Assembly (NCBI GenBank): GCA_015494375.1
Contig: WGBL01000258.1
Coordinates: 1-14,514, forward strand
Length of the DNA stretch: 14,514 nucleotides
From: Hyphomicrobiales bacterium
GTDB taxonomy: Bacteria; Pseudomonadota; Alphaproteobacteria; Rhizobiales; S144-23
Direction: 5' to 3'
This document shows positions 1 to 7,434 of the stretch, one piece after another. Under the pieces are notes generated by a model. The model was not told the DNA's origin and did no database searches. It saw only the letters and a program-made list of their open reading frames with translations. Numbering within the stretch: position 1 is the first letter of the stretch; every line of letters begins with the position of its first letter. The translations under genes were made by a program, and so were the position numbers.

Positions 1-99
1 AGAGGCGAAGGACAGAGGCGAGCGATCGGTGCCAAGAGGGAGAGCCGAGGGATCGGTGCCAAGCGGGTGCCGAACGGGGACCAAGCGGGCGTCATACAA

Positions 100-143
100 G
101 GGCCAAGCGAGGGCCAAGCGAGGGCCAAGCGAGGGCCAAGCGG
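100..143. repeat. 11-bp minisatellite, four copies
   Basis: Four head-to-tail copies of GGGCCAAGCGA start at 100, 111, 122 and 133; the last is slightly degenerate. Upstream, a GATCGGTGCCAAG-type segment occurs twice between about 24 and 62. The stretch 1-177 lies downstream of the DUF3179 stop codon and holds no convincing gene. The short plus-strand reading frames across it are translations of the repeat. There are no unique spacers between units, so this is not a CRISPR array. Confidence 0.85.
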
Positions 144-177
144 GGGGCATAGCGGGGCCAAGGCGCGCGGCGCGCGC

Positions 178-1179
178 TCATTTGATAATGGGCGCCTCGG
201 GATGGAAGGCATGAAAAACAAAAGCGAATGTCACGTCATAGCGCACATCGGCCAGTGAGCCGTCCGCGCGCCTTTCCTGGACAACGACATTGCCCACGTC
301 GCGGCCCGCGGCAATGGTTGCGTTGTCGAGCGCCGAGTTCTGCCCCTTCTCCCAACTGATCACCTTGTTGCCGAGCTCCATGCGCCCCTTTTCGCGCAAA
401 AGCGCCATGGCGATGGCCTTGGGCCCCTCATCGGTCTCGATCACCACGACGCGTGCCATGGCGGGAATTCCTTCGGGCAACGGACCGCGATAGAGGAAGG
501 GCTGGTTGGCAAGCGCATCATAGCCGACATAGGGGTTGCGGCCATAGGCGCGCATTTCTGGATTGTTCGGAATGAGCACCTTGCCCGCGGGAAACCGCGC
601 CTTGAAGCGCGCAAAGCTCTCGAGCCGGGCCGGCAGCATCTTGAGACGCTTGCCCGCGAGCGCACCCACAATCGCCTCGCCCGTGAACTGCTGCCACCAG
701 GTTTCCGTCTGGCGGTCATACATGACGAGATCGGAGTGGCGGAGCTTGCCCGTGGTGCCGAACGCGAGCGTCTGGCCATCGATGATGCGCTCGAAAACGA
801 TCGCCGCATTGCAGAGCGGACAATAGGTGACGGCCACGGGCTTGCCGGCGACCACGTCGTTGACGATCTCATGCCAAGTGAGGATGCGCAGCGGATAGGC
901 GCGCGCATCGCCCGCGATCTCGAGCCCGATGACGGGCTCGGTGGGGGCGAGGTCTTTGACCTCGGCGATGGGCGCAAAGATGGGCTTGTCGATCGAGGGG
1001 ATGCCGTCGCGCGGCGGGCCGCCTGAGAGGATCTCGCCCAGGTCGATGCGCGACTTCGTGAAGTCGGTCTTCCAACCCTCGGCGCGCCACAGCGCGGGCG
1101 ATGCCACGGCCCCACCTATGAGCGCGAGTGAGATGAAACCGGCAACGAGGATGTGGGCGAGCATGGCAAGACGCCCCAT
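178..1179 (-). CDS. DUF3179 domain-containing secreted or membrane-anchored protein
   Basis: This is a 333-residue protein when started at the ATG at 1179. Residues 6-26 are a hydrophobic segment ending in Ala-Val-Ala-Ser, which looks like a signal peptide or N-terminal anchor. The rest matches DUF3179: a D-A-R-A-Y-P stretch at 91-96, then a W-H-E motif near 102, then C-P-L-C-N-A at 120-125. That last motif is the family hallmark, with a CxxC that could bind metal or do redox chemistry. The biochemical role of the family is unknown to me. The frame stays open upstream to 1509, but that part only translates the minisatellite at 1228-1380 into Gly/Ala/Arg repeats, so I reject the longer start. 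No strong ribosome-binding site precedes 1179; an ATG at 1164 is an alternative. It is the last gene of the SDR/Nudix group, separated from it by 269 bp. Confidence 0.88.
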   Translation of the reverse strand: MGRLAMLAHILVAGFISLALIGGAVASPALWRAEGWKTDFTKSRIDLGEILSGGPPRDGIPSIDKPIFAPIAEVKDLAPTEPVIGLEIAGDARAYPLRILTWHEIVNDVVAGKPVAVTYCPLCNAAIVFERIIDGQTLAFGTTGKLRHSDLVMYDRQTETWWQQFTGEAIVGALAGKRLKMLPARLESFARFKARFPAGKVLIPNNPEMRAYGRNPYVGYDALANQPFLYRGPLPEGIPAMARVVVIETDEGPKAIAMALLREKGRMELGNKVISWEKGQNSALDNATIAAGRDVGNVVVQERRADGSLADVRYDVTFAFVFHAFHPEAPIIK

Positions 1180-1227
1180 TTGAGCTTTGGGTGTGTGAGT
1201 TTTGGTTGTACATCCGGCTCGCGGGCC

Positions 1228-1380
1228 TGCGCGTCCGGCTCCGGCTGCGCGTCCGGCCCCGGCTGCGCGTCCGGCCCCGGCTGCGCGTCCGGCCCCGGCT
1301 GCGTGTCCGCCTCCGGTTGGGTGTCCGGCGCGCCCCGTTGTCTGTCCGGCGCGCCCCGTTGTCTGTCCGGCGCGCCCCAT
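1228..1380. repeat. Compound minisatellite: five 18-bp and three 21-bp units
   Basis: Five 18-bp units of the form TGCGCGTCCGGCCCCGGC start at 1228, 1246, 1264, 1282 and 1300; the first and last are diverged. Three 21-bp units follow at 1318, 1339 and 1360, each built on TGTCCGGCGCGCCCC. The two unit types share a TGTCCGGC/GCGTCCGGC core, so one probably arose from the other. The array fills most of the 269-bp gap between the Nudix stop codon and the DUF3179 start. Both unit lengths are multiples of three, so frames remain open across it on several strands, which produces spurious long reading frames. Confidence 0.93.
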
Positions 1381-1448
1381 TGTGCGCCCCCGCGTCGCCC
1401 AAGGCCAGTCGCGATTGCTAACGAATCCGTGATTGCCCTGTCGCCAGC

Positions 1449-2069
1449 TCAGCGGTCGGGCCCCTTGCAGACGCGCCCCTTGCTGCCGATCGGCGGACTG
1501 TCGAGGCACTGGCCGCCGCCGATGAGCGCTGAGGCACGGGTGATGAGGCCCGGGCTGCCGGCGACCATCTCGCGTTCAGGGAGGGCGTTCAACGGAAACC
1601 ATCTTGCGGCGGCGGCATCGCCCCCCGCACGCGCCACGCCCGCCCGCCAGCGGGCGGCAAAGACGGCCAGCACACGATGGGAGACGAGCCCGCCGCCTTC
1701 ATCGCGATGGATGACGTCGACGACATCGACGAGTCCGGCGATCTCAACCGCAACCCCCGTCTCCTCGGCCACCTCGCGCAGCGCGGCCGCGTGTGTCGTC
1801 TCGCCGGGCTCGATGTGGCCGCCCGGCGGCGCCCAGAGCCCCCGATTGGGCGCCTTTCCGCGCTTGACCAGTAATACTTCGGACGCCTCGCCCACCCTTT
1901 CGCCGCTTGGGCGCGCCTCGCCCTCGTCCCCCTCCTCGTCCACGCCGACACCTTCACCCTCGTCGCCGCCCCACGTCGTGCCGGCCACACGCAGGACAAT
2001 AACGCTTACCGCGGGCTGCGGCCAGCGCGCGCCGCACTCACCCGCCTCCTTGTCGGCCTCGCCTCTCAC
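1449..2069 (-). CDS. Nudix hydrolase with acidic insertion
   Basis: This is a 206-residue protein starting at a GTG that overlaps the TGA of the upstream SDR (GTGA, 4 bp), which suggests translational coupling. The Nudix box is complete at residues 84-106: G84, five residues, E90, seven residues, then R98-E-V-A-E-E-T-G-V106. R98, E99, E102 and E103 supply the Mg2+-binding and catalytic helix. Nudix enzymes hydrolyse nucleoside diphosphates linked to a second group; the substrate here cannot be read from sequence. A first beta strand (about 20-28) is separated from the second (65-70) by some 30 Gly/Glu/Asp-rich residues (34-64), which is much longer than a usual Nudix hairpin. The reading frame is open far upstream to 2465, but that part is a shadow of the SDR gene. 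Confidence 0.9.
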   Translation of the reverse strand: MRGEADKEAGECGARWPQPAVSVIVLRVAGTTWGGDEGEGVGVDEEGDEGEARPSGERVGEASEVLLVKRGKAPNRGLWAPPGGHIEPGETTHAAALREVAEETGVAVEIAGLVDVVDVIHRDEGGGLVSHRVLAVFAARWRAGVARAGGDAAAARWFPLNALPEREMVAGSPGLITRASALIGGGQCLDSPPIGSKGRVCKGPDR

Positions 2070-2947
2070 GGCTCGACGGGCCCCAACGAGACCGGCGGCG
2101 GGCTGTCGTCGGGGACGAAAAAGTCGGGCATTAGTGCCACTGTCGGGTCGACGCGGTACTTGTCGAAGTCGCGCTCGCCGTGCTCGTAAAGGAGCGTGTC
2201 GTCGATTGCGAACCGCCCGGTGAACTCGCGCGATGGCTTGGTGAGGATGATATGCGCGGCATCGGCCATGATCTCGGGCTTGCGGCTCGCCCGCATCATC
2301 GCCTCGCCGCCGACGACATTGGCAATGGCGGCCGTGGCAATGGTCGTGCGCGGCCAAAGGGCGTTGACCGCAATCCCCTTGGGCGCGAATTCCGCCGCAA
2401 ACCCGAGCACACACATGCTCATGGCGAATTTGCTCATCGAATAGGCGACATGGCCCGCGAACCACTTGGCCTTCATGTCAAGGGGTGGCGCGAGCACCAG
2501 CACATGGGGGTTATCGGCCCGCTCGAGATGCGGCAAGGCATGCTTGGTGACCATGAAGGTCGCGCGCCCGTTCACCCCCATCATCAGGTCGAAGCGCTTC
2601 ATGGTGGTCTCGGGCGTCGGCGTGAGCGCGATGGCACTCGCATTGTTGATACAGATGTCGAGCCCGCCGAACGTCTCGACGGTCTTCGCGATGGCGGCCG
2701 TCACCTGCTCCTCGCTGCGGACATCGCAGACGAGCGGCAGCGCCCGGCCGCCCGCGGCCTCGATCTCCTCGGCCGCGGTATAGATGGTGCCGGGTAGCCT
2801 GGGATGGGGCTCGGCGGTCTTGGCCGCAATAGCGACATTGGCGCCGTCCCGCGCCGCACGAAGCGCAATCGCCAGGCCGATGCCGCGGCTGCCACCGGTG
2901 ATGAACAGGGTTTTGTCAGCAAGGCTCGACTGTGCGGGGTTCGGCAT
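2066..2947 (-). CDS. HSDL2-like short-chain dehydrogenase/reductase lacking the catalytic serine
   Basis: This is a 293-residue SDR. The NAD(P)-binding TGGSRGIG motif is at 17-24 and an NNAS motif is in the middle. The active-site YSMSK is at 169-173. The K-T-A-E-P-H-P-R-L-P-G-T segment and the A-V-N-A-L-W-P segment resemble the N-terminal SDR domain of HSDL2 (hydroxysteroid dehydrogenase-like 2). No SCP2 domain follows. The position that carries serine in HSDL2-type proteins, 16 residues before the tyrosine, is Ala153 (GCG, one base from TCG). The ATG at 2947 is chosen because AGAAGGA lies 7 bases upstream; ATG 2983 would add 12 non-conserved residues. The stop codon overlaps the Nudix start. 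The substrate is unknown, possibly a fatty acyl or steroid compound. I am confident of the family but not of activity. Confidence 0.92.
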   Translation of the reverse strand: MPNPAQSSLADKTLFITGGSRGIGLAIALRAARDGANVAIAAKTAEPHPRLPGTIYTAAEEIEAAGGRALPLVCDVRSEEQVTAAIAKTVETFGGLDICINNASAIALTPTPETTMKRFDLMMGVNGRATFMVTKHALPHLERADNPHVLVLAPPLDMKAKWFAGHVAYSMSKFAMSMCVLGFAAEFAPKGIAVNALWPRTTIATAAIANVVGGEAMMRASRKPEIMADAAHIILTKPSREFTGRFAIDDTLLYEHGERDFDKYRVDPTVALMPDFFVPDDSPPPVSLGPVEP

Positions 2948-3145
2948 GGCTTCGTCCTTCTGGTTCGTGGTGCGCTGCTCCATCGCCGCAAACGGAGCCC
3001 AAGAAGTGGAAGCACAATCGGAGCGAGCGGCGCAAGCATGCAAGCACACAAAGACGCATGCTCAATCCTCTGCTGGCGCAGTATGGGTGCCATCGGAATG
3101 GGCGCGATTTATATGCTTGCGGCCTAATATATGCCCGCCTGCACC

Positions 3146-4138
3146 TCAGCGATAGGCGAACGGGTTGCGCGGCTCGATCCCTCGCCCAGGAGGCCTCAGC
3201 CAGCGGCCGAGGCCGCGGCGGCTGCTGCCGCGATCGGGCCTCGCGCGCCAGCCCGCGGTCGTCACCCTCTCCCGGGTGGCGGCCGCGCCATAGCGCCAAG
3301 CGGGGAGCCGCTCGAGGGCGGTGTTGCCGATGCCAGGGGCAGCGGGCTTGCGCGAGCCGTCCAATTCGGTTTCTCCGACATCGACCGGCAAACTCATGCG
3401 CTCCTTTGCGTTTGCACTTGCTTTGCCAGGCGAGGCGCCGGCAGCGGCTGATGTCGTTTGTTTCTCATCCGCTCCCATGGCCGCGCCCCGGGCGTCTCCG
3501 GCGGTGAGGGCGGCATAGCGGGCGTGGCGCCGCCTGGCGGCCTCGCTCCAAGGCGCGGGGCGGCATGTGCAGCCGTCAACGAGTGATTTGCGATAGCGAA
3601 AGGCATTCGCGAGCCGGCCATAGCGGCGCCCGCTGAGATCGCGCATATTGGCGATTTGGTCGTTGTAGCTCGCGATCACAAAAAGCCGTGTCTCGGCGCT
3701 GCAGCTCGCCTCGCAAATGCGCCGGTCGCGCCGCACCTGGCTCCAGCTCGCCGAGAACGTCATCGGCCAATAGTAGCCGTCGCAGAGCCGCACACACATG
3801 GTGCGCACGCCGCCGCGCGAACGGGACTCGCTTTGCGGTGTGCTCTGATAAGGCGAAGACGGGGGCGTGAAATAGGGAATGAAACTGCGCCCACCCTCCA
3901 TCCAACGGCCGCGCAGGCGCATGGGGTTGCCGCTGCGGCCACGGCCGCGCACGCGATTGCCACTGCCGCTGCGATCGTAGCGCCCAACATGCGACCGGCT
4001 TGTTTTTCCAAACCCGCCAAAGAGGATGGCAAAGAGCCCTTTGCCGTGGCCCGCCACCGCCCGCTCGGGCTCGCCCACGAGGCCAAACAAGACGACGGCG
4101 GCGACAAGAAATAGAGCAACAAAAAACCGTTTCAACAT
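3146..4138 (-). CDS. DUF2865 domain-containing secreted protein
   Basis: This is a 330-residue protein. Residues 5-29 form a signal peptide (hydrophobic core, then A-V-A before Gly30). After a basic Gly/Ser/Arg-rich linker (31-110), the DUF2865 core runs from about 112 to 200: MCVRLCDGYYWP with C115 and C119, I-C-E-A-S-C with C142 and C146, and G-C-T-C-R with C190 and C192. These six cysteines are probably disulfide-bonded in the periplasm. The family is found mainly in Hyphomicrobiales and has no assigned function that I know of. The C-terminal 110 residues are low-complexity and basic. The ATG at 4138 is preferred; a GTG at 4147 would add three residues, and neither has a clear ribosome-binding site. 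It appears monocistronic. Confidence 0.85.
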   Translation of the reverse strand: MLKRFFVALFLVAAVVLFGLVGEPERAVAGHGKGLFAILFGGFGKTSRSHVGRYDRSGSGNRVRGRGRSGNPMRLRGRWMEGGRSFIPYFTPPSSPYQSTPQSESRSRGGVRTMCVRLCDGYYWPMTFSASWSQVRRDRRICEASCSAETRLFVIASYNDQIANMRDLSGRRYGRLANAFRYRKSLVDGCTCRPAPWSEAARRRHARYAALTAGDARGAAMGADEKQTTSAAAGASPGKASANAKERMSLPVDVGETELDGSRKPAAPGIGNTALERLPAWRYGAAATRERVTTAGWRARPDRGSSRRGLGRWLRPPGRGIEPRNPFAYR

Positions 4139-4491
4139 AACGCCCACGCGATACCAGACAACACAGCAACAGAAGACGAAGGGCCACGCGGCCTCACGCG
4201 CACGCGTGCTTGCTCGGGCGCTCCGGCCCAGCAGCCAAGCCTATGCGCCCGCCTCAGGCGCGCTTATAGCGGCCAAATGACAACGCTTTCTAAACGCTGA
4301 GGTTGTGGGGGCCCTTGGGTCCCGGCCCGCGCCCCAAGGCCGCCACGGTTGCCTGATGGCCGCCAGCCAGGTGTACGGGCCGCCTGGCCCTATGTGAGAG
4401 AAACCAGATGGGCGCTCACTGGGAGATCGGGAAGAGTTCGCAATGGGACCGCTTATGGGTTCGCAATGGCCCGATCAAGCGATTGCGCGGC
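4139..4491. other. Gap between merA stop and DUF2865 start, no gene seen
   Basis: No credible coding frame lies here. On the minus strand a TATAAG (4263-4268) could be a -10 box for the DUF2865 gene, but I see no matching -35. Two GC-rich inverted repeats could act in transcript ending after merA or in RNA folding. CCTTGGG/CCCAAGG is at 4313-4319 and 4333-4339; GCCAGG/CCTGGC is at 4366-4371 and 4383-4388. Neither is followed by a T-run, so neither is a classical intrinsic terminator. GTTCGCAATGG occurs twice, at 4436 and 4459. Confidence 0.5.
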
Positions 4492-5949
4492 TCAGCCGGC
4501 GCAGCAGGAGAGTTTGGCGACGTCCTTCTCGAAGGTCTGAGCTGCGAGCTTGAGCCCTTCGACCGTCGTGAGGTAGGGAAAGAGCATGGCGCCGAGCGCA
4601 TCGACCTTGAGTCCCACCTTGATGGCCAGCGCCGCCGTCTGGATGCTGTCGGCCCCTTCCGGCGCGATGATATGAGCGCCAAGGAGCCGGCGGCTTTCGC
4701 GCTCGGCGACGAGCTTGATGAGCCCGCGCGTATCGCGCGCAGCCAGCGCCCGCGGCACATGCTCGAGCCCGAGGGTGCGGGCCTCGACCACATGCCCCGC
4801 GCGTCGGGCCGCATCCTCGGTCATGCCCACCATGGCCACTTGCGGATCGGTAAACACCACCTCGGGCATGGCTGTCGCATCATAGGCGTGGCGGTCGCCC
4901 TCGAGCGCATTCAATGCCGCAATCTTGGCACCATAGGCGGCCATGTAGACGAACATGTGCCGCCCCGTGACATCGCCCGCGGCATAGACACCGGGCCGCG
5001 TCGTGCGCATGTATTCGTCAACCGCAATGCCGCCCCTTTCGGTGAGCATGATCTGCAAATCTTCGAGACCGAGGCCCTTGGTGTTCGCCCGCCGCCCGGT
5101 GGCAACCAGCACCTTGTCGGCCTCCAGCACACGGACGCCATCCTGGGCGCCAACCTCAAGATGCACACCGCCGTCATGGCGGATCGTGCGGTACTCGATG
5201 CCCTTGACGACGCCGATGCCCTCGGCGGCAAAGGCCGCCTCGAGGGCCGCGCTCACCTCGGGCTCGGCGCCCGGCAAGAGACGCGAGCGGCAGACGATGG
5301 TGACGCGCACACCCATACGCGCGAACATCTGGCCGAGCTCGACGCCGATCACCCCGCCGCCGATGACCAGGAGCGAGGCCGGCAAGGCATCAAGCGCAAG
5401 CGCCTCGGTGCTGGTGAGATAGGGCACAGCGTCGATGCCCGCAATGGGCGGGATGGCGGCATGGCTGCCGGTGGTGACGATGATTTTCGGCGCCTTGACG
5501 GACACATCATCGACAAGAACCCCGCCCGCGACGAGGCGGGCCTTGCCCTCGATGTAGGTGATCGATGGATAGGCCGGCAGCAGGTCGATGTATTTGGCTT
5601 GCCGGAGCTCGCTCACCAGCGCGTCCTTGGCGGCCATGAGTTTTGACCAATCGCCCAATTGCGCCCGCGCCTCGATACCCGGGAAGCGTTTTGCGGCGCG
5701 CGCCTGATGGAGCGTCTCGGCCGCGCGGATCATGGTCTTCGACGGCACGCAACCGATGTTGACACACGTCCCGCCAATGGTGCCATGGCCGATGAGCGCG
5801 ACACGGGCGCCCAGCTCGGCCGCCGTGATCGCAGCCGAGAAGCCCGCCGAGCCGGCCCCTACCACGGCAAGGTCGAACGACTTTTCCTTCCGCGCCACAT
5901 CCCGCCCCGCGCTTGGCGAAGTGCAGCAGTCCGTTTTCATGTCGTTCAT
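4492..5949 (-). CDS. merA: Mercuric reductase MerA, short form
   Basis: This is a 485-residue flavoprotein that reduces Hg(II) to Hg(0) with NADPH in the cytosol. The FAD-binding GAGSAG is at 31-36 and the redox-active disulfide motif GGTCVNIGCVPSK at 59-71 (C62, C67). A second dinucleotide-binding GGGVIGVE lies mid-protein. An A-A-G-D-V segment of the FAD site follows. The C-terminal LSCCAG carries the vicinal cysteines C482-C483 that pass Hg(II) to the active site of the partner subunit; these separate MerA from other pyridine-nucleotide disulfide oxidoreductases. The usual N-terminal heavy-metal domain (NmerA) is absent. In its place is a roughly 24-residue tail with its own Cys8-Cys9. It is the last gene of the merTPFA operon, 79 bp after merF. 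ATG 5940 is an alternative start and would keep both cysteines. Confidence 0.97.
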   Translation of the reverse strand: MNDMKTDCCTSPSAGRDVARKEKSFDLAVVGAGSAGFSAAITAAELGARVALIGHGTIGGTCVNIGCVPSKTMIRAAETLHQARAAKRFPGIEARAQLGDWSKLMAAKDALVSELRQAKYIDLLPAYPSITYIEGKARLVAGGVLVDDVSVKAPKIIVTTGSHAAIPPIAGIDAVPYLTSTEALALDALPASLLVIGGGVIGVELGQMFARMGVRVTIVCRSRLLPGAEPEVSAALEAAFAAEGIGVVKGIEYRTIRHDGGVHLEVGAQDGVRVLEADKVLVATGRRANTKGLGLEDLQIMLTERGGIAVDEYMRTTRPGVYAAGDVTGRHMFVYMAAYGAKIAALNALEGDRHAYDATAMPEVVFTDPQVAMVGMTEDAARRAGHVVEARTLGLEHVPRALAARDTRGLIKLVAERESRRLLGAHIIAPEGADSIQTAALAIKVGLKVDALGAMLFPYLTTVEGLKLAAQTFEKDVAKLSCCAG

Positions 5950-6028
5950 GGTCTCAGCCTCAGCCTTGTTTTGATTTCAGCCGTTGGACCGGCTTGTGCG
6001 GCGCAGCCTCGCGCTGCGGGCGGCCGGG

Positions 6029-6259
6029 TCAGGCGCGGCTGGTCTCGTCAGGGGCCCGGCGACGCTGCTGGCGCCAGACGGCATAAAGGGTCAGCGCAAT
6101 AAAAATGCCGAGCGCCGGAAAAAGAACATAATCAAGCCAGCCGACAAGCGCCGAAAGCCCGACAATGCCAAACAGTACGACGAGTGCCGGCGTAAAGCAG
6201 CAGGGCCCGGTCACCAGGGTGCCGATGAGCCCCGTGCGAAGAAGGCGCTTCTCATTCAT
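6029..6259 (-). CDS. merF: Mercuric ion transporter MerF
   Basis: This is a 76-residue inner-membrane protein with two hydrophobic helices (about 8-33 and 39-62). A vicinal C20-C21 pair sits in a G-P-C-C-F-T-P context in the first helix, and the connecting segment G-L-S-A-L-V-G-W-L-D-Y is characteristic of MerF. It moves Hg(II) taken up from MerP across the inner membrane towards MerA. Some described MerF proteins have a second vicinal cysteine pair near the C-terminus; here the tail ends in E-T-S-R-A and has none. It lies 67 bp after merP and 79 bp before merA. The ribosome-binding site is not obvious. Confidence 0.94.
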   Translation of the reverse strand: MNEKRLLRTGLIGTLVTGPCCFTPALVVLFGIVGLSALVGWLDYVLFPALGIFIALTLYAVWRQQRRRAPDETSRA

Positions 6260-6326
6260 GGGCAGTCACTCATTGGGTCGCAGCATTCGGATCCCGGCAT
6301 CCGGCTCGCGGGAACCGGGGGGCTGG

Positions 6327-6707
6327 CTATTGCGTCGCGGCCGTCCCTTGCCCGCCTTGCTCGTCGGCAATGGGCTCGGAGGGAAAGCCCGCCGCAAGTG
6401 TCGCCTCGGTGAGCGCCGCAACATCGGTCTTGGCATCATCAAAAGTGACAACGGCGAGCTTTTTCTCAAGCGAGACGTCGATCTCGCGCACCCCTTCGAC
6501 CTTCTTGAGTGCCGATTTGACCATATAGGGGCACGAGGCGCAGGTCATGCCGCTGACGGCGAGCTTGACGGTCTTCTCTCCGGCAAGCGCACGCGACGCT
6601 GCAAAGGGCGCGAGGGAGCCGAGGGCGCCGAGGGGCCCCACAAGGGAGAGGGGCCCCACAAGGGAGATGAGAAGGGCAAAGAGGCTCAAAGCGATCGTCC
6701 GTGGCAT
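6327..6707 (-). CDS. merP: Periplasmic mercury-binding protein MerP
   Basis: This is a 126-residue protein with one heavy-metal-associated (HMA) domain. The metal site GMTCASCPYMVK starts at residue 53, with C56 and C59. It binds Hg(II) in the periplasm and hands it to MerT or MerF. The signal peptide is unusually long (about 42 residues, cleavage likely after A-L-A) because S-L-V-G-P-L is present twice (15-26), encoded by an exact 18-bp duplication. The start at 6707 is supported by GAGGAG nine bases upstream. A short Gln/Gly-rich tail follows the HMA fold. It lies 147 bp after merT. Confidence 0.95.
   Translation of the reverse strand: MPRTIALSLFALLISLVGPLSLVGPLGALGSLAPFAASRALAGEKTVKLAVSGMTCASCPYMVKSALKKVEGVREIDVSLEKKLAVVTFDDAKTDVAALTEATLAAGFPSEPIADEQGGQGTAATQ
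6631..6666. repeat. 18-bp tandem duplication within merP
   Basis: AGGGGCCCCACAAGGGAG occurs twice back to back (6631-6648 and 6649-6666) with no mismatch. The unit is six codons long and in frame, so the hydrophobic stretch of the MerP signal peptide is lengthened by six residues without a frameshift. The perfect identity suggests a recent event. Confidence 0.93.
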
Positions 6708-6795
6708 GAATGCGTTCTCCTCGATTACTTCAGGACTTTTTTGGGACCTCTCTGGCGCGGAAGAAGCGCGCGCTCAGAGGGCGAATGCTCAGTAA

Positions 6796-6846
6796 GCGCA
6801 TGCGTCTCCTCGGCACATGCGTCTCCTTGGCACATGCGTCTCCCCG
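6796..6846. repeat. 17-bp tandem repeat between merT and merP
   Basis: Three 17-bp units of the form GCACATGCGTCTCCTCG occupy 6796-6812, 6813-6829 and 6830-6846, with one to two differences each. They lie in the 147-bp merT-merP gap. Transcribed in the operon direction, each unit contains an AGGAGACGCATGTGC-type string, that is, a Shine-Dalgarno-like AGGAG followed by ATG. They may act only as spacer sequence. Confidence 0.9.
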
Positions 6847-6854
6847 GCAAGGGG

Positions 6855-7319
6855 TCAAGGCAGGTAGGGCTCGATCCAGAAAAACCAGATGGGGAAGGTG
6901 GCGGCGAGCAACACCATGACTGCGGCCAGCCAGAGCGCGCTCTTGACGACGGCGCTCGGCACCGCGGGCCTGGCGCATGCCGCACATGCCTCGCCATCAA
7001 CCCCCGCGCCCAGGGCCGCCGCGCCCCGGGCCGCCACGCGCCGCGGCCGCCAGTAAACGAGATAAAAGCCATAGGCGACAAAAAGCGCCGTGATGGCGAT
7101 GAAAATCGGCTGATAGGGCGCAAGTGCGCGCAAGTTGGCCATCCACGCCCCGCTCACCCCGGCCACCGTCAGCAGCAACGGCACAATGCAGCAGGACGAC
7201 GCCGCGATGGCGCCAAGGATGCCGCCAGCGGCCGCGAGCCCCTGGCGCTTGTCCACATCAACCGCGCCAGGGGCCATGGCTTTGGGTTCGGGCATGGTGT
7301 GTTGCATTTGTTCCGTCAT
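6855..7319 (-). CDS. merT: Mercuric ion transporter MerT
   Basis: This is a 154-residue inner-membrane protein and the first gene of the mer operon. Three transmembrane segments are visible (about 28-54, 70-90 and 126-149). The first contains the vicinal C43-C44 pair (S-S-C-C-I-V-P), which accepts Hg(II) from MerP. The cytoplasmic loop after the second helix has a further pair, C112 and C115 (C-A-A-C), matching the second cysteine pair of classical MerT. The protein is longer than the usual ~116 residues because of an extra hydrophilic N-terminus of about 25 residues and a longer Ala/Gly-rich loop. The ATG at 7319 is chosen because AGGAGA lies upstream at a somewhat long spacing of 11; the frame stays open to 7373. 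Confidence 0.95.
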   Translation of the reverse strand: MTEQMQHTMPEPKAMAPGAVDVDKRQGLAAAGGILGAIAASSCCIVPLLLTVAGVSGAWMANLRALAPYQPIFIAITALFVAYGFYLVYWRPRRVAARGAAALGAGVDGEACAACARPAVPSAVVKSALWLAAVMVLLAATFPIWFFWIEPYLP

Positions 7320-7434
7320 CGAGCGCTCGCTCTCCTGTTCACTGGAATCCGGGTTGTAATATCCTCGAGGCAATCTCTCACGAATAAAGGCTTCAAAGTC
7401 TTGGAGCCTATCCGAGGCCGCTCGAGCTTTTGAT

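Noticed and set aside
1228..1380. CRISPR array
   Set aside because: Units are contiguous with no unique spacers and there are no cas genes; this is a minisatellite.
1180..1509. N-terminal extension of the DUF3179 protein
   Set aside because: It would place repeat-derived Gly/Ala/Arg sequence ahead of a normal signal peptide; start 1179 is more plausible.
1153..2223. Plus-strand reading frame (356 residues) with Cys-Ala-Ser-Gly repeats
   Set aside because: Its repeats are the translated minisatellite and the remainder is antisense to the Nudix and SDR genes.
4313..4388. Intrinsic terminators after merA
   Set aside because: Two inverted repeats exist but neither is followed by a T-run in the direction of transcription, and they lie over 100 bases from the stop codon.
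4408..5646. Long plus-strand reading frame (412 residues)
   Set aside because: It is antisense to merA, which has all family motifs; the composition is that of a GC-rich shadow frame.
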